Below are positions 36,241 through 48,362 of a DNA stretch of 64,000 bases, in pieces. Numbering within the stretch: the stretch's first letter is position 1; each line of letters opens with the position of its first letter. Source of the stretch: Torymus aiolomorphi (lineage: Eukaryota > Arthropoda > Insecta > Hymenoptera > Torymidae); contig CM070873.1 of the NCBI GenBank assembly GCA_036365515.1, forward strand, positions 88,867,948 to 88,931,947, written 5' to 3'. The notes under the pieces were generated by a model. It was not told the origin of the DNA, made no database searches, and saw nothing but the letters and a program-made list of their open reading frames with translations. A program made the translations under genes and the position numbers.

Positions 36241-39200
36241 GCTCGCTCTTATCGGTCGTGCCGAAAAACGCCGTGAGAACAGAATAAAGAATAGAGCGGT
36301 GACTGTGCCGCGCCAAGAGGGCGTCAAGAAAGAGAGAGAACATAAAAGCAGTCGAGCAATAAATCAAGCCGATAAAGATTTTCCACGCACATCCAAGTAG
36401 GGAAATTGAGCGTCGCGCGCGCGCGAACGAGATCGGTCGCGACTATACAGAGTGTGGCGACGGTGGCGGCGAAGAATGGAATCGACCTTCGTATAAGCGT
36501 GACGGCCAGGCCACGTGCCGCGCGAGCGCTATGTATATATAACTACGTACGTAGCCAAGCGCGTAGACTGGCGTGGCAATATCGCGCGAGCGACCGGCCG
36601 AGCTTGGCTTTATCGTGATCCACGCGATCCCACCGCGCGAACGCCAACGAGTCTTTCAAGGTAAAGAACTGCGCGAGCGCGCAACACCACTGGAGGGCCA
36701 ACCCTTTTTCTCTCTCCACCGGTCGATTCAACCATTTTTCAACAGCCCGCGAATAATTTTCCTCATTCAATTAATAAAACTGATTAATTCACACGCATTG
36801 ACCTGTTTATTTGGCGAATGAATGACGTTTTGTATTTAACGATAATTAATACCAACTTTGACAAACATTATAATTATCTACCCGCCAAAAAGCACTCGAT
36901 ATATTGTAATGTTTAATTAATATTATTTAATCGTGAACTCGCACAAAGCTCGTGTAAATACAATAATATTTGACCAAACGGACATTGCAAACGCATTTGT
37001 AATGACGATCCTTTGATTTTACTAAATAATAATTCAAATTAATATTTACATACATCAATATTAACGCGAAAGTGTATTTAGCTGCTACATTTAAATTCCG
37101 AATTCAATATTATGATGTATTTATAATAATTGCCGTCGTTTACAGAAATATTAAATCATTAAAATCCGCCAAATTTACATGGTGTATTTAAAATACAATT
37201 ACCTATGCGTTTCTCTTGCCCCGCTGCACAGTCTAACAACCCTAAACAATTACCGGCGCGTATTCTTTATCGCATTGCGGCTGGCGTAGAAGGAGAACAC
37301 AAATAGAGCGAAAATTGCGGCAGTCGAGGCGAAATCAGGCGCCCATTGACATTGAAGAAATTTGGTCGGCTCGCCGATTTGCCGCAGTTTGCGAGCGCTC
37401 GTTTTGAGGCGGAAAATTTTCCCAGCGCCCGATGCCCACGCACGCCCCGCGTACAAAATGCGCGCGCGCGCTGTGGGAAGATCCGCGAGCGCGCGCGGCT
37501 ATGCGCAGTCGAGCGTACGTTTCGTAATATAATTGGAAAGCAGAACCGCGGCCGCTACCAGTGGAAATCGTGCCAACGAGGGAGGAGGGGAGAAAAACGA
37601 GAGGCCGGAGCTAATTCGGTATTAGCAAAAGTTTCGCGAGGCGGAAAAATGTTTACGAGCCCGCGGGCAAGAGATGCGTGAGCGCCCCGCGGAGGCAAAG
37701 AAACTAGGCGGCACGCGGAACAGCAGCGCGCAGCGAGTCGCCCGCTCCACACAGACTCGCCCGAGAGATAGACCCATAAAAATGCTAATCCTTATCGACC
37801 GGGCACGAGCCGCCGCCGCCGCCGTCGCTGCGTACGCACTGTGCGAGCAGTCGATGGGGAAAGGCAGCGAACGGCGAGGAGCGCGGCTGCCTGCATGCCA
37901 TTAGCCCAGAGACCTCGCTCGCAAACACCTCCCTCATACACACGACTCGCTGCGGATCTTCGATCCGCAAACGCACTGCGCCCGCCGCTTCCCGAGCTAT
38001 CGATCCCGAAAATCCCGCCGCGCCGCGCGCGCTCCGACATTTTATTTCGCGATAAAAGCCCGTTTTTAGCACTCGTTACGTTTCGCTTAACGCACGACGG
38101 GTCGTGCGCCTGAATATCAAATAGTTCGATTCAATGCGCGCGCGTTATTTATGGAATTCGTAAAATTGTTTCGCTGTTTGTCGAAAATAGCCATGATTGA
38201 AACGTCGCTTTGTCCTCCGAACAAACACAGCGCTCCGAATGTAAAAATACTCGTGGAAGCTCGTAAAAGGAGCGCAACGAGCCAGATGCACACGTTGACG
38301 ATCACAGACGTCGACGCGTCGCTAATGAAGCAGCCCGAGCGCGCCGGCCGCAAAGGGAAATCCGCGCGCGCGAGCGCAAAGTAAGTCACGTAGGCAAAGA
38401 GAAAGACGACAGCAGCGCGACTAATCTCCGATAGGCTCGGCGACGCAGCTCCGATCGGATCCATCAATCTAGATTATAATTAATTGATAGCGCGGGGCGG
38501 ACCTCCCCCTGCGGTGGGTGGCGCGAGAGCGAGCCGGCGCGGAATTGCCGTATAGAGAGAGAGTGGAGTAAGTCGGTGTATTGCACCGAGAATTACCGGT
38601 GGCCGAGGGGTGCCGGGGATGCTGCGCGCTAGCGAGGGGGTGGCGGCAGCGCCGGCGCGGAGCTGGAGAGAACTTGACTGTCGGTCGCTCTGTCTGTTGT
38701 CGACTCTTTATCGCGCCCCCGGTGAGTCGTCTTATGCATCTTTCATGAGGCAAGCATCCGAGGGGTCCGCGCTCCAGCGTCAGCGCAGTGTGTGTATCTA
38801 GACGCACGCACACGCGGCCCCTCACCTCTCCGCCTCGCTTTTCATTTTCTTCTTTCCCGGCGAGCGCCTCTGCGGACGCATCGGCCGGTCGTTTGTGCAG
38901 CGATAAACGCACGAAGATACGCACAAGCTGATATCGGGCAGAGATCGAGGACGCAAAGCTCGTGGGCAACGACACTATTACGCACTGGACGAATTTGCTC
39001 CCAGCTAATAACTCGCCTAAGCTCGCGGGAGCAGCTAATTCGAGCCGTATAATTTATGCCGGGAAACTTTTTTATAAATCATTTCGCGATGGGGCGATAA
39101 AAAAGTTTCAGCTCTCGTTGACGGAATAATCCTTTGACGAGATCTGAACCTGTGCTTAATTGTGCTACAAGGAGCTACAGTCGCCGAGTTTCAAGGGCTT

Positions 39201-42200
39201 TTTATATTTCTGCAAGTTACGAGACATCCTTGTGCTTTATCCCTTCTGTTTTTTACGAGCGCTCGAAAGCAAGATTTGAAGCAACCCCTGGCACATAAAT
39301 ACGTACAGTGAGACATACCGCAAGTGAATCCAAATGTCGCCGTCTTTTCTGACTCATCCTCTCCCCACCATCCGAACAATGTATTTTCTCTTGTTGTTTG
39401 CCGCGCTCTGCAAGAAAAATAATCACATTAACGTAATCTTTGAACGTGCAAAAAGACTTTACAAAAGTATTTGCCGTTTTTTAAAAGATTAGTTGAGCGG
39501 CAATAAAGTAAACATACGTATTTAACGTGCGAGGGGATGAATTACCGCACCGCAGATATTCCACGGCGCCGGCGGCGCGACTGGCTGCTAGAGTGCGCGC
39601 GGGCCACATCGGGACATTACGCAAACGTATCACGCTATGTGGTCCGGCGGAAACAAACAGTCGCGCCCGAGGCGCTCGCATCCCTTGCCTCTGCTCCCGT
39701 CGCATAACCAAATACGCACGATTTCTCGAATCTATCCCTCGCGACCGGCAGCCGTCCTTTTTTCTGCCGCCACACTTGTCTCTTTCTTACTTTTATGACG
39801 CGCGTTATGAGCGAAAATGCGCTGCACTGGATCTAACGCAGGAATAAACACGTATTTTACGATCCTCATCGTAAATTCAAATTTTTTGCCTTTCTTTAGC
39901 CAGTCATATACGCAGATTAGGTTGTTACGTATAAAGCCAGCAGAGCTGTGTGCGCGTATCTGTGTTAGGAAAAACGCGCGGATGCTATGTTTCTTTTTTT
40001 CTCGTCCCGCACTCTTATATGCTTTATGCAAACTTGGAGATTTTGCGATTTTTTCGCGGGCTTTTTCAACCTTTTTCCATAAAGTAGACCCGATGTAATT
40101 TTATATCGCGTGTGCAGCTTTTTGCAGTGCGTCGCAATAAGATCCAATCGAATATCCAGTCGAGACGTTACGTAACGTAAAAAGAAGTTTCGCCTGCGTT
40201 ATTCTATGTTTTACGCTGTTTGCGCAACGTATTTTCAAGCTGATACAATAGTCTTTTCCAGAAGATCGTAAAAGTATTACACTGGTTACGCAACGCTGGC
40301 ACGAGTTGGATCGATAAATAGAAAAGATTAAGATATCGAATATCCACGTGTGTCGTTTAGAAAAGAGAATCATTCTGCATATCGCGATGCCGCTCTTCTG
40401 GCCGCTCTCTTTTTCATCCGCGCTCAAATTTCCTCCTCTCGAGTGCGCGGGAGAAAGATGAGCGATGCGGCTGGGGCCGAAGCAAAACGAAAGGGATAGA
40501 CAAATAGAGACTGATAAAAAGAGGAGGGACGGGAGTGTGTGCGCGTGTGTCGGGGACAGTGGAACGTGGCAAATAACGATGAAGAGATGAGGGAGGAGAG
40601 AAAGGAAGTGGCGAGGGAGGCCGCACGTGAAAGCTCCCGCAGAGCGCGAGAGCGAGAGTGCGCGCGAGCGAGAGGAGAAAAAGGGAGAGAGACGGCGAGC
40701 GGGGAGAAAGCGATCGATGTTCGCCCTCTTCTGCTCCCCCGCGGGCTCCTCGCTCCCTCGGCCGCGCGCGCATGCGGCCGTCTCGCTCGCTCCCGGCCGT
40801 CATGGCGGCGCATGCAAATCAGCATGGCGCCGAGACGCCCTCCCGGCTCCCCTCCGCCGCCGCCGCCACCCCTCACTTCCCCTCCGACTCCCCCGGCGGC
40901 GCACCCCGACGAACTTTCTCGCTCTCCGCGCCGACACAGCCGTGGCATCGACCAGCGGCCCGACAGACACGCGGCAGGCGGGAGGGACAGCGCCAACACG
41001 GGCTAGGTATTTTGTACTCGCGGGCTGTTGTTGTGGTGTCGCCGCCGTCGCCCTCCCCCGCCCCCCGCTCGGATCGCTTTCGCGTGGGACGCGTTAACAC
41101 ACCGCCGCCGCGCGCAATCCCGATGAATTTCGAGAAATGCCGGAGCTCGTACATGTCCGTCCGGAAAAATCTTTCGCCCCCCAATCGCTGATTCCCGTCC
41201 GCTCGTACCGCCGATACATAAACAGCTTTTTTGTAATTGCTAAGTTTTTCCTGAATATTTATCGCCGCTTTGGTGCGCCTATCTGCTCGCCGCCGATAGA
41301 CAGCGCGATTCTTTGTCTACCCCGGATATTGGGGCAAAGTAAATGCGGAGATTGCCGCGAATAATTGATATATTCCTAATGCTCGCACGAATAAGTTACC
41401 TAATAGTTAACTGCGATAGCGGATGACTTTGCGTTACCCTTGAAAATGTTTTTAGTGCGATTCCGCTGCAAATGATGCGCGATTGGCGCAATAACAACAA
41501 CAGACTCGTGCCGATCGATAGAGCGCACGCATATACGGCTGCGTTACAGTAAATCTCGCGCGTGCGTCCGCTTCCAGGATTACGATGTTATCTGGAAACT
41601 GGAAGCGCGGTTCTCGCGGTGTAAAAAATACATTCGCATTACTTTGAAGCGGCGCAGGCACATAATTCTCGATCGATTCCTGGTTCAAGGAAACGCGCGT
41701 ATTAGCGCGAACGGCGAGAAAAACGGCAGCTCTCACTCGGCGTGGCTTTTTACGAGTAAGTGCGCCTGCGCGTCCTTGGACGCCGATACACATGTGCGGG
41801 CCACAAGCGCAGGCGATGATGAGGAGCAGCTCATGGGGGCATTCTTCGCGATTTCATAATAGCCGAGCGCAGAGTCCGCGGAACGGCCAATTAAAACTGA
41901 CCGCTCGCGCGCGCAATTATTGGATTCCAGTGGCCGCTCGCGGGGAATAAAGCGAAAGGAGAGAATCTCTTCAAGTTCGTTCACGTGATCGATTTCGCTG
42001 TTATTGCCGCGCGCTGACAGCTGTTTACGTTGCGCGCCGCTTAGTTAGATATTAATCGCCGCGCGCTCGCCTCGGGAGGTGCGAGGGGGAAGGGACTATG
42101 AGCGAGCGCGGGGCATTTAATAATAAAGTTTCGCCGAGTGATTCGAGAAATGTCTTAACGAGATTCTTACGCGCTCGCTTCGTCTTTCGCGTTCGTCGCT

Positions 42201-43250
42201 CTGCCGCGCGCGAGTGCGACTTGTTGATCGCAGTTAAGCCATTGATGTCTGACGTAACGGGCTTTTTCCTTTTCTTGCCATTCGATATAATGTTAAATTA
42301 CTCTTACACAACTTGAGTAAGCTTGTAAATTATAAACTTGACAATGATAACAAGTGTTTTGTTAAGTCAAACAATCGTTCGACACTCAACCGCTCAATGA
42401 TGAATTACGCGGATAGATATACTTTTATTACAAGTATAAACTATTGGGAACATAAATGTATATAAAAACATTTTAAATAAAGATTTGAAAAGTTTCCGCA
42501 GCGCCGAGTTTGGTCTATTTTTGTTGGATTCAATACTTCGATACACTTAGCCAATATTCGAAATAGAAAAAATATTCGAGCAGTGCCTATATAGGCGCAA
42601 CAAAAAAGAGGGAGAGAGACGCTTCCACCCGAAACGAAAGAGCTTTACCGCTCACGCGTAACCCAGCAGGCGTGCGTGCGCACGCCCTCGTACCTGTGTA
42701 CCTCGTAAAAATCAGTAACAGTGGTAAATGGCCAAAAATAGTCAGACCAGCGTTCTCTAGCCCTGGCCCTCTCTCTTTCCTCGCTTGTGTTTCCCTGGTC
42801 TGATTGGCCAGACAGTGGCTCGCGTGTGGTGGCCGCGTGCGTGCGGATAGAACCGAGCGAATGAGAGAGAGAGAGAGAGAGAGGGAGAAAGGGAGGAAGC
42901 GAAGAGGCCGCGCGTGCCGTCGCATGTGGCGCCGCGAATATGCTCTGTAGGAGAGTGAGCGAGACGGAGAAAGAGAGAGGGAGAAACGTCCGCTGCCACG
43001 GCGCATTTGAATACGCGCGAATAAATGCATAATAATTAGGTCAGTTTTGCTAGTCAGCTGATTCAGAGCTGCCGGTGCCGCCTGCCCCCCGCCAGCGGCG
43101 CAAGCCACCGGGTGAGCAAACGCTGCCGCGGCCGTATTTGCCTTTGCTCGCCGTTTCGTCGATGATCGTTCGACGGAAACTCTTCGTCGCCAGAATTTTC
43201 TAGATTGCGCCTGATATCATGACGTCGACGGAAAAAAACTTTCCACGGAT
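36241..43250. other. Longest CpG-rich block
   Basis: CpG-rich throughout except an AT-rich island at about 36820-37200. The island has many TAAT/ATTA words and CCTTTGATTTT at 37010-37020, which resembles a TCF/LEF site. Other content includes (GA)n at about 42865-42883, a POU octamer ATGCAAAT at 40812-40819, and donor-like GTAAGT (38381) and GTGAGT (38722). Open frames at 40414-41191 (up to 191 codons) overlap on five or more frames and are proline-, alanine- and arginine-rich, typical of GC-rich non-coding DNA. Confidence 0.5.
38151..38380 (+). other. Candidate coding exon, unrecognised
   Basis: An open frame starts MEFVKLFRCLSK and runs about 76 codons to ...KGKSARASAK, with a mixed amino-acid composition and few low-complexity runs. 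It is cut at AAA|GTAAGT, a strong splice donor at 38381. The unspliced frame stops one codon later. The opposite strand has a 116-codon open frame whose hydrophobicity is probably just the complement of this charged frame. I recognise no domain and see no second exon. Confidence 0.18.
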
Positions 43251-43582
43251 ATACTATACACTTTTTCCACAAATAATACATTTTCATTATTTTTCTTCAT
43301 AACTCTATAGCTCTCACCAAACGTGTTTCACTGTAAATTCTTTTTCAATAAATTTGGTTTTTTTACATATTTTCGAGCGAATAATTAGCACGCTCATTCG
43401 AAATATTAAAGACAAAGTATATGGTTCTAAACTTTATATCCGAACTCATTTATCTTTGCTATTTTCAGTAGAATATCAATATTTAGAAAGAACTATGAAT
43501 TATAAAGTTATAATTATCTCTAGCACAATATTGTTAGTATCATTGGCAGTGTTTAAATAAAATAAATACAAATTTAACCTTT
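43251..43582. other. AT-rich non-coding stretch
   Basis: No gene recognised. A 68-codon open frame (43354-43560) lacks any domain. Confidence 0.4.
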
Positions 43583-43743
43583 CCCTGATATAAATCGTCA
43601 ATTTTTCTCCCATTTGTGAAACGATTTGTCCCCTAATTTCTAGCCATTTAATGACGAGTTGGCCGAAATCGCTAAAAAATGGCTAGAAAATCGGAAAAAA
43701 ATCGTTTCACAAATGTAAGAAGAATGGACGATTTCTACCAGGG
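43583..43743. mobile_element. CCCTGG-family MITE, copy E (161 bp)
   Basis: Starts CCCTGATATAAATCGTC and ends GACGATTTCTACCAGGG. Much of the element is one inverted repeat (GTGAAACGATTT and AAATCGTTTCAC; CTAGCCATTT and AAATGGCTAG). TTT lies outside both ends, a possible short target duplication. It is the smallest member of the family here. Confidence 0.85.
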
Positions 43744-44480
43744 TTTATGTATAACTATAAGACGACTTTTGATACCCAAAAAGGAAGCCCAGTTCCCGTA
43801 ACTTGTTTCCATTGGATACTGTTACGTAAGGGGGGACGATGGAGTGAATTAAAAATGACCGCGTCACGTAAAAAGTATGCGACAACCCGGGCTCGCACTC
43901 ACGGATCTGGGATTCTATATTTCGGTGCTCTGGCACTGAGCTAATGTCGCGAGACTTGCTCGAAGGCCTCGCGCGCATCTTTTTCTTATCATTATGCTGA
44001 CGCGTCAAGAGCTGAGCCCGTGACAATACTTTTTCCAAAATACTGTATTGTTGAACTTTCTTTTCAATGGCATGCCTGCGTTGAACCATATTTATTTTTC
44101 TATATTTATTTTTTATGATATATGCTCAATCACGAATAGTGGGCTTTATCAAAGTTTGTTACCTGCATGTGTGCCAAACTACGATATTCTATTAATATTC
44201 AAAAGTAACGAGGTTTCTAACAAGAAAAAATCACGTGATTTGAAAAATATTGGAAAGAATGGATATTTAGTGAAATGACATAAATTAAAAAAAAGTTAGC
44301 CATAAAGTATGTTTAGCATAGTCTTTTTGAAACTGATTTCTCATTGAGATATCTGCAGCAAAATGGAATGGAAATGTCGGTTGAATCGAATAAAGACATA
44401 AGGATTAATTAATGCCCTGAACTGTAGTGATTTCCAATAGCTAAATTAAAAGTATCTAACGCAGGCTATCCCGAATAAAA
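43744..44480. other. Mixed, mostly AT-rich stretch
   Basis: Two modest open frames (65 codons plus, 114 codons minus) overlap at 43745-44089. Neither has a recognisable domain. No gene supported. Confidence 0.4.
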
Positions 44481-44547
44481 GCAATTTCATCAAGTAAAAA
44501 ATCGATTCTCGGGATGTTGTTTACATTGAACGGCAATATCCAGTATA

Positions 44548-44567
44548 GGTGGGGGGTGGGGTGGTGG
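44548..44567 (+). other. G-rich run, possible G-quadruplex
   Basis: GGTGGGGGGTGGGGTGGTGG has five runs of two or more G separated by single T residues, so it could fold as a two-tetrad quadruplex. No gene context. Confidence 0.5.
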
Positions 44568-44940
44568 CAAAGCGCGGGCGAGCGAGAAGGACAAAGTGAA
44601 AACGGCCGGCGTCCCGGAGCGCGCGTGCGCCCAGCGTCGCGCCTCCCCGTTGACGGGAGGGTTACGCGATATTGACAAATTAAAGCGAGTTTTCACGTAC
44701 CTGTTATTAGTTTGCTGTGCTCGTGGCTGCCACGTCAGCAGGGGGGGCGGAAAAAAAATTCCAGAATGAAGAGCGGCAGCGAGGCGTGTCCGCGCCTGTG
44801 TCGGGGAAACAAAATTGCCGAGAGTAGAAGCTGCGCGTGGAGCGGATTTTTAGCCCGCTTTAATTATTGTATCGCCGCGAGTAATTGGGTACTCATGTTT
44901 GTTTGTGTCTCTTTTTCCCCTCCCCGGAGCCCGGGATCAG

Positions 44941-44997
44941 GAGAGGACGGCGCTGCCGACATGTCCTCGCGCAAGAAGAGCGCCGGCCGACCCGTAC
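44941..44997 (+). other. Candidate start-codon exon (MSSRKKSAGRPV)
   Basis: A long pyrimidine tract (44898-44926) precedes GATCAG, a plausible acceptor ending at 44940. The start codon at 44961 is in good context (GAC ATG T). Twelve codons are followed by C|GTGAGT, a consensus donor at 44998 (phase 1); an alternative donor is GTACGT at 44994. The peptide start SSRKKSAGRP loosely resembles the SRRKQxxP motif with which FOG, SALL and BCL11 zinc-finger proteins begin. That resemblance is weak and the gene is unidentified. A phase-compatible candidate exon follows at 46254. Confidence 0.25.
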
Positions 44998-45360
44998 GTG
45001 AGTGTACGCGCACGGGGCTGTGTGCCAATTGCGAGCGTGCCAAAACTGCGTCAGCCGAGGCCTCCGCGCGTGCGCCTTTCGATTTATGTGGCCTCTAACT
45101 CAGCTCTTTACGGCCCGTTGAAAGAAATTATTTAATCGCGCGGTAACCCGGAAAAAGATATCCGCGAAATGTATAAGCCGGCCGAATTTATCTTCTCCGC
45201 GCCGACCGCACCCGGGGAAACGGGGAACGGGAACGTGCCCGCCGCCGCTCTCTAATTCGCTTATGGAATTAAACTGGGGATCTCGCATTTTTTCCGCGAA
45301 TGGGGCATTAGCACCGCGTAATGCCAGATATATTCGTATTAATTAAAGGGAATTTTGGAT

Positions 45361-46080
45361 TCGCCCCGAGTCGTCTTATCGCAACACTTTTCTTATCGTC
45401 GCAATTTATGCGCGTCTTTTTGATTAATGCTGCAATTATATATCATTTCTCCAAGAGTTCAGAGTATATTCTTACATAAAGATATTAAGATGAAGTAATA
45501 TTATATCTAAAGAGAGGTTCTAGATACCAAAATGTCTAGTAAATGTTAATCGTTAATATATATAATTATATACGTTCCGATTACAACTCATTTCAGGTTT
45601 TATCAGTTTAGACACAACCGGTAGTTTCCTCGAAAGAAAGCTTGTAAAAGTTATTTGTTCATGGGATTCCTCACACTTTGTAAAATATTTAATCCATTTT
45701 CTTATAAAATTTTGACCATGTATATAAAAAACTTGAGTTTCTTCAAAATCAAAGACATTATTTCGATTCGCTTTGGAAAAAGTAATTATTTTCCAAAATA
45801 ATAATTTTTAATCCATCTTTTTGAAACTTTGCAATTTTCCAAATCATATTCATTGTTTAAGGTTGTTTTATAGCAAATAGGTTGTTTATTTTATATTAAA
45901 ATTTTTGATAAACATAATGACAATTACATTGTAGAATCTACATACGAATAAATTGGCAGCTGCTCTTGTTAACGATTATTTAAAAAGTAGTACATAATGT
46001 AAAGTATAATAAACTTATTCAGTCACACATGTACTTTTTCATAAGTTAATTAGTATAATAATAAAGTACAGTGAGCAGCT
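45361..46080. other. AT-rich non-coding stretch
   Basis: No gene or inverted repeat recognised. If the two candidate micro-exons are real this would be intron. Confidence 0.5.
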
Positions 46081-46253
46081 CGGGAGAGTAAGCGTGGCAG
46101 TGGGATAATTATTTTTATCTCGTGATGTCACAGCTCGCACAATGAAATGCGCTCGACGGCAAAGTACAGTGCGGCGGGAGTGTCGAGCATCCCAAATAGC
46201 GGCCCATACGTGGACGCGCCATTACATATTTTCTTTCATTGTTCGCATTTCAG

Positions 46254-46300
46254 GGCCACCGGCACCGCCGTCACGACGGAGATCCCGCCGCGAGATAATG
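46254..46300 (+). other. Candidate internal micro-exon (47 nt)
   Basis: A strong acceptor (TTTTCTTTCATTGTTCGCATTTCAG ends at 46253, pyrimidine-rich) precedes 47 nt, followed by ATG|GTATGC, a moderate donor at 46301. Joined to the phase-1 end of the 44941 exon, the frame stays open as R-PPAPPSRRRSRREIM. A second frame (ATGTAVTTEIPP) is also open, and the third stops. The protein is not recognised. Confidence 0.2.
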
Positions 46301-47619
46301 GTATGCAAACATCGTAGCACCGAGCGTGAAATACCGAAAACTGGTCCAGGAAGCTTTTTGAAAGAGGCGCGGCCGAAAAAAGAGCGCGGGAGCATCGCAG
46401 GCGCGCGCGGGAGGGAATCGACAATGACAGTGACACGCGAGAAAACGCGGCGCGCTCTCTTTGGCTTTGCGTTTCACACACGGCTAGAGAGAGAGGGAGA
46501 GGGAGAGAGAAAAAGAGAGACTGAGAGGCGAGTTTGAGTTGAATTTGAGTGCGGGCTCTCGCCAGGCAAAGCACGTAGCCGCGGCGCGCGCGCAGCCCGC
46601 ATAGCAAACGGCCGCCTCGTTCGCACAGGCCTCCGCGCAGCCGGTTCGGGCTGCGAGCGGCGTAGCCTCTAGCCTTGTGGTTTTATGCAGACACTGACCT
46701 TCGTGCCCGCGGCTCCCCTGTTCCCCGCTTCCTCCGCTCGCCCGCGCAGCCATACGCGCACCTACGGAGCGCCGAGTCGTCGTCCCCGCTCTCGCTAACG
46801 GGGAAAGTTTCAAATTCGGGTGCAAGGCCACTGCGAACGCACCGCTTGCTCTGCTTCACCAACCCTTTGCGCCAACTTTTCTTTTTTCCCCGTCGCTCGC
46901 CAATAACGAGTACTTTCGCTCCCAAATTCCCAGCGGCATAGGCGCTTCCGCGTGCTGAGAAAATGGTAGATGGCTTGATTACAGTTTTAGGAGTAAAGAA
47001 AAGTAAAGCGCGAGGCTCGTGCGTCAGCCCGGGTGAACAGACGCACCTCGCCGACCGCAAGCTAAACCTCAGAGTCATTGTTGCGAAGGCAAAAGGAATA
47101 AACGAGGCAGGGGAAGCGCGATCGGGCGTCGATGCTGCTTCTGACGTGCGCGCGTCGCCCGAGCGGAAACGGTCACTCGCGACTGACATCCGGTCGCATC
47201 TCCTCTCCTTCTCTATATCAGTCTGGATTCACGCGGCGGGCTGCACGCGCGCAGGCGGGAGGATGCGCAAGTATAAGTGAGTCCACGTGCGTGAAAAGCG
47301 CGCGGAGTTTCCCCCCGCCCCCGGCCCGTGCCTCGTCATTCCTTTTTCATTTCTGCCGTTCGGCTTCTCTTTTTCGGCGAGCAGCGGCGAACAGTAGCAG
47401 GCATTAGCACACAATCGGACCGGACGGCGACAGGACGAATGCGACGTACGTGTACGCGCTCGTGGCCGGGGTCGGAGGTCAGACCGCCAACTAGGTCCCC
47501 GCTATTGTGTCTGTGTATCTGTGTGTCGCCGGCCATTCTCACTCTTCTCCCTCCTCCTCTTCTCTCCTCTCCCTCGCGCTCGCTATCTGTGCAGTACTCG
47601 CCGTCTCTTTGCCCGCTCC

Positions 47620-47622
<3 letters not shown>

Positions 47623-47650
<28 letters not shown>
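47623..47650. repeat. (GT)n microsatellite
   Basis: About 14 TG units. The CVCVCV and HTHTHT frames over it are artefacts. Confidence 0.9.
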
Positions 47651-47651
<1 letters not shown>

Positions 47652-48107
47652 GGGTCTTGGAAGCCAGCGGCGCGACTCTTTGCCTCGGTCTCGCCGGCCG
47701 TGTGCTATTGTTCGACGTTGCCGCGCGGCTTCCACGCTTACGTATCGCATCAGTTTTGCCGGCGAGCACAATAAGACACTCGTAGGTCACTTCTGTATTT
47801 ATTAAGCCCCCACCGCCGAATCTGATCTTTATTCGTGCCGGAAAGGGGAATAAAGTTCGATCGTAGTATTGCTTGTTTTTTCCTCCTTCGATCGCCGCTG
47901 TCCGCTCTGCTTTGTTTTTCCCTCCGGTGGTTTTTTACCACGACACCGTTCTTTTCTTCAATCGACCACGTTTCGACGTGTTTGAAGAAATTCTCATAAA
48001 AAAATTCCATACCTTTTGTTCAAATATTCTGCTCTTTCGCGTTGCACATATTTTCATTTTTTTATACTTCATTACTAGCCTCATTATTCGTAATTTCTGC
48101 ATCCAAT

Positions 48108-48362
48108 TCTTGGTAGAAACGCTAACCAACGGTTGGCGACCCGTTCGTCAATTTTTAAATTAAAAACGTCACACCATGATTATGTTGCTATTGTCAACGA
48201 AGAATAACTATTTATACATGTGGAAATATTATATTGTAGATGCTTTAAAATATAGTGATAGTTTTAAATAGTTTTAATTAAATGTCAATGTTAATCTCAA
48301 GTAAAAACGCTTTCATTTGATTAACATGTTAGCCAACGAAGTTGGTCTATTTTCTACCAGGG
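48108..48362. mobile_element. CCCTGG-family MITE, copy G (about 255 bp)
   Basis: The left end is TCTTGGTAGAAACGCTAACC, the right end GGTCTATTTTCTACCAGGG. Sub-terminal AACCAACGGTTGG-like words on the left and AGCCAACGAAGTTGG on the right add to the inverted pairing. The first bases of the left end are diverged from CCCTGG. Confidence 0.65.

Larger units (their letters stand above)
44481..45360. other. CpG-rich block with a G-rich run and candidate exon
   Basis: Contains the G-rich run at 44548-44567 and the candidate exon at 44941-44997. Otherwise no gene is seen. Confidence 0.45.
46081..47900. other. CpG-rich non-coding block
   Basis: Contains the candidate exon at 46254-46300 and a (GT)n tract at 47623-47650. 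Overlapping open frames of up to 168 codons on both strands (46142-47774) are low-complexity or mutually exclusive, and none has a domain I recognise. Confidence 0.5.

Noticed and set aside
38117..38467. Minus-strand 116-codon frame with apparent membrane segments
   Set aside because: The hydrophobic stretches mirror a lysine/arginine/glutamate-rich frame on the other strand, a known complementarity artefact.
40414..41191. Five or more long overlapping open frames
   Set aside because: High GC content lowers stop frequency on both strands. No domain is visible and the composition is proline-, arginine- and alanine-rich in every frame.
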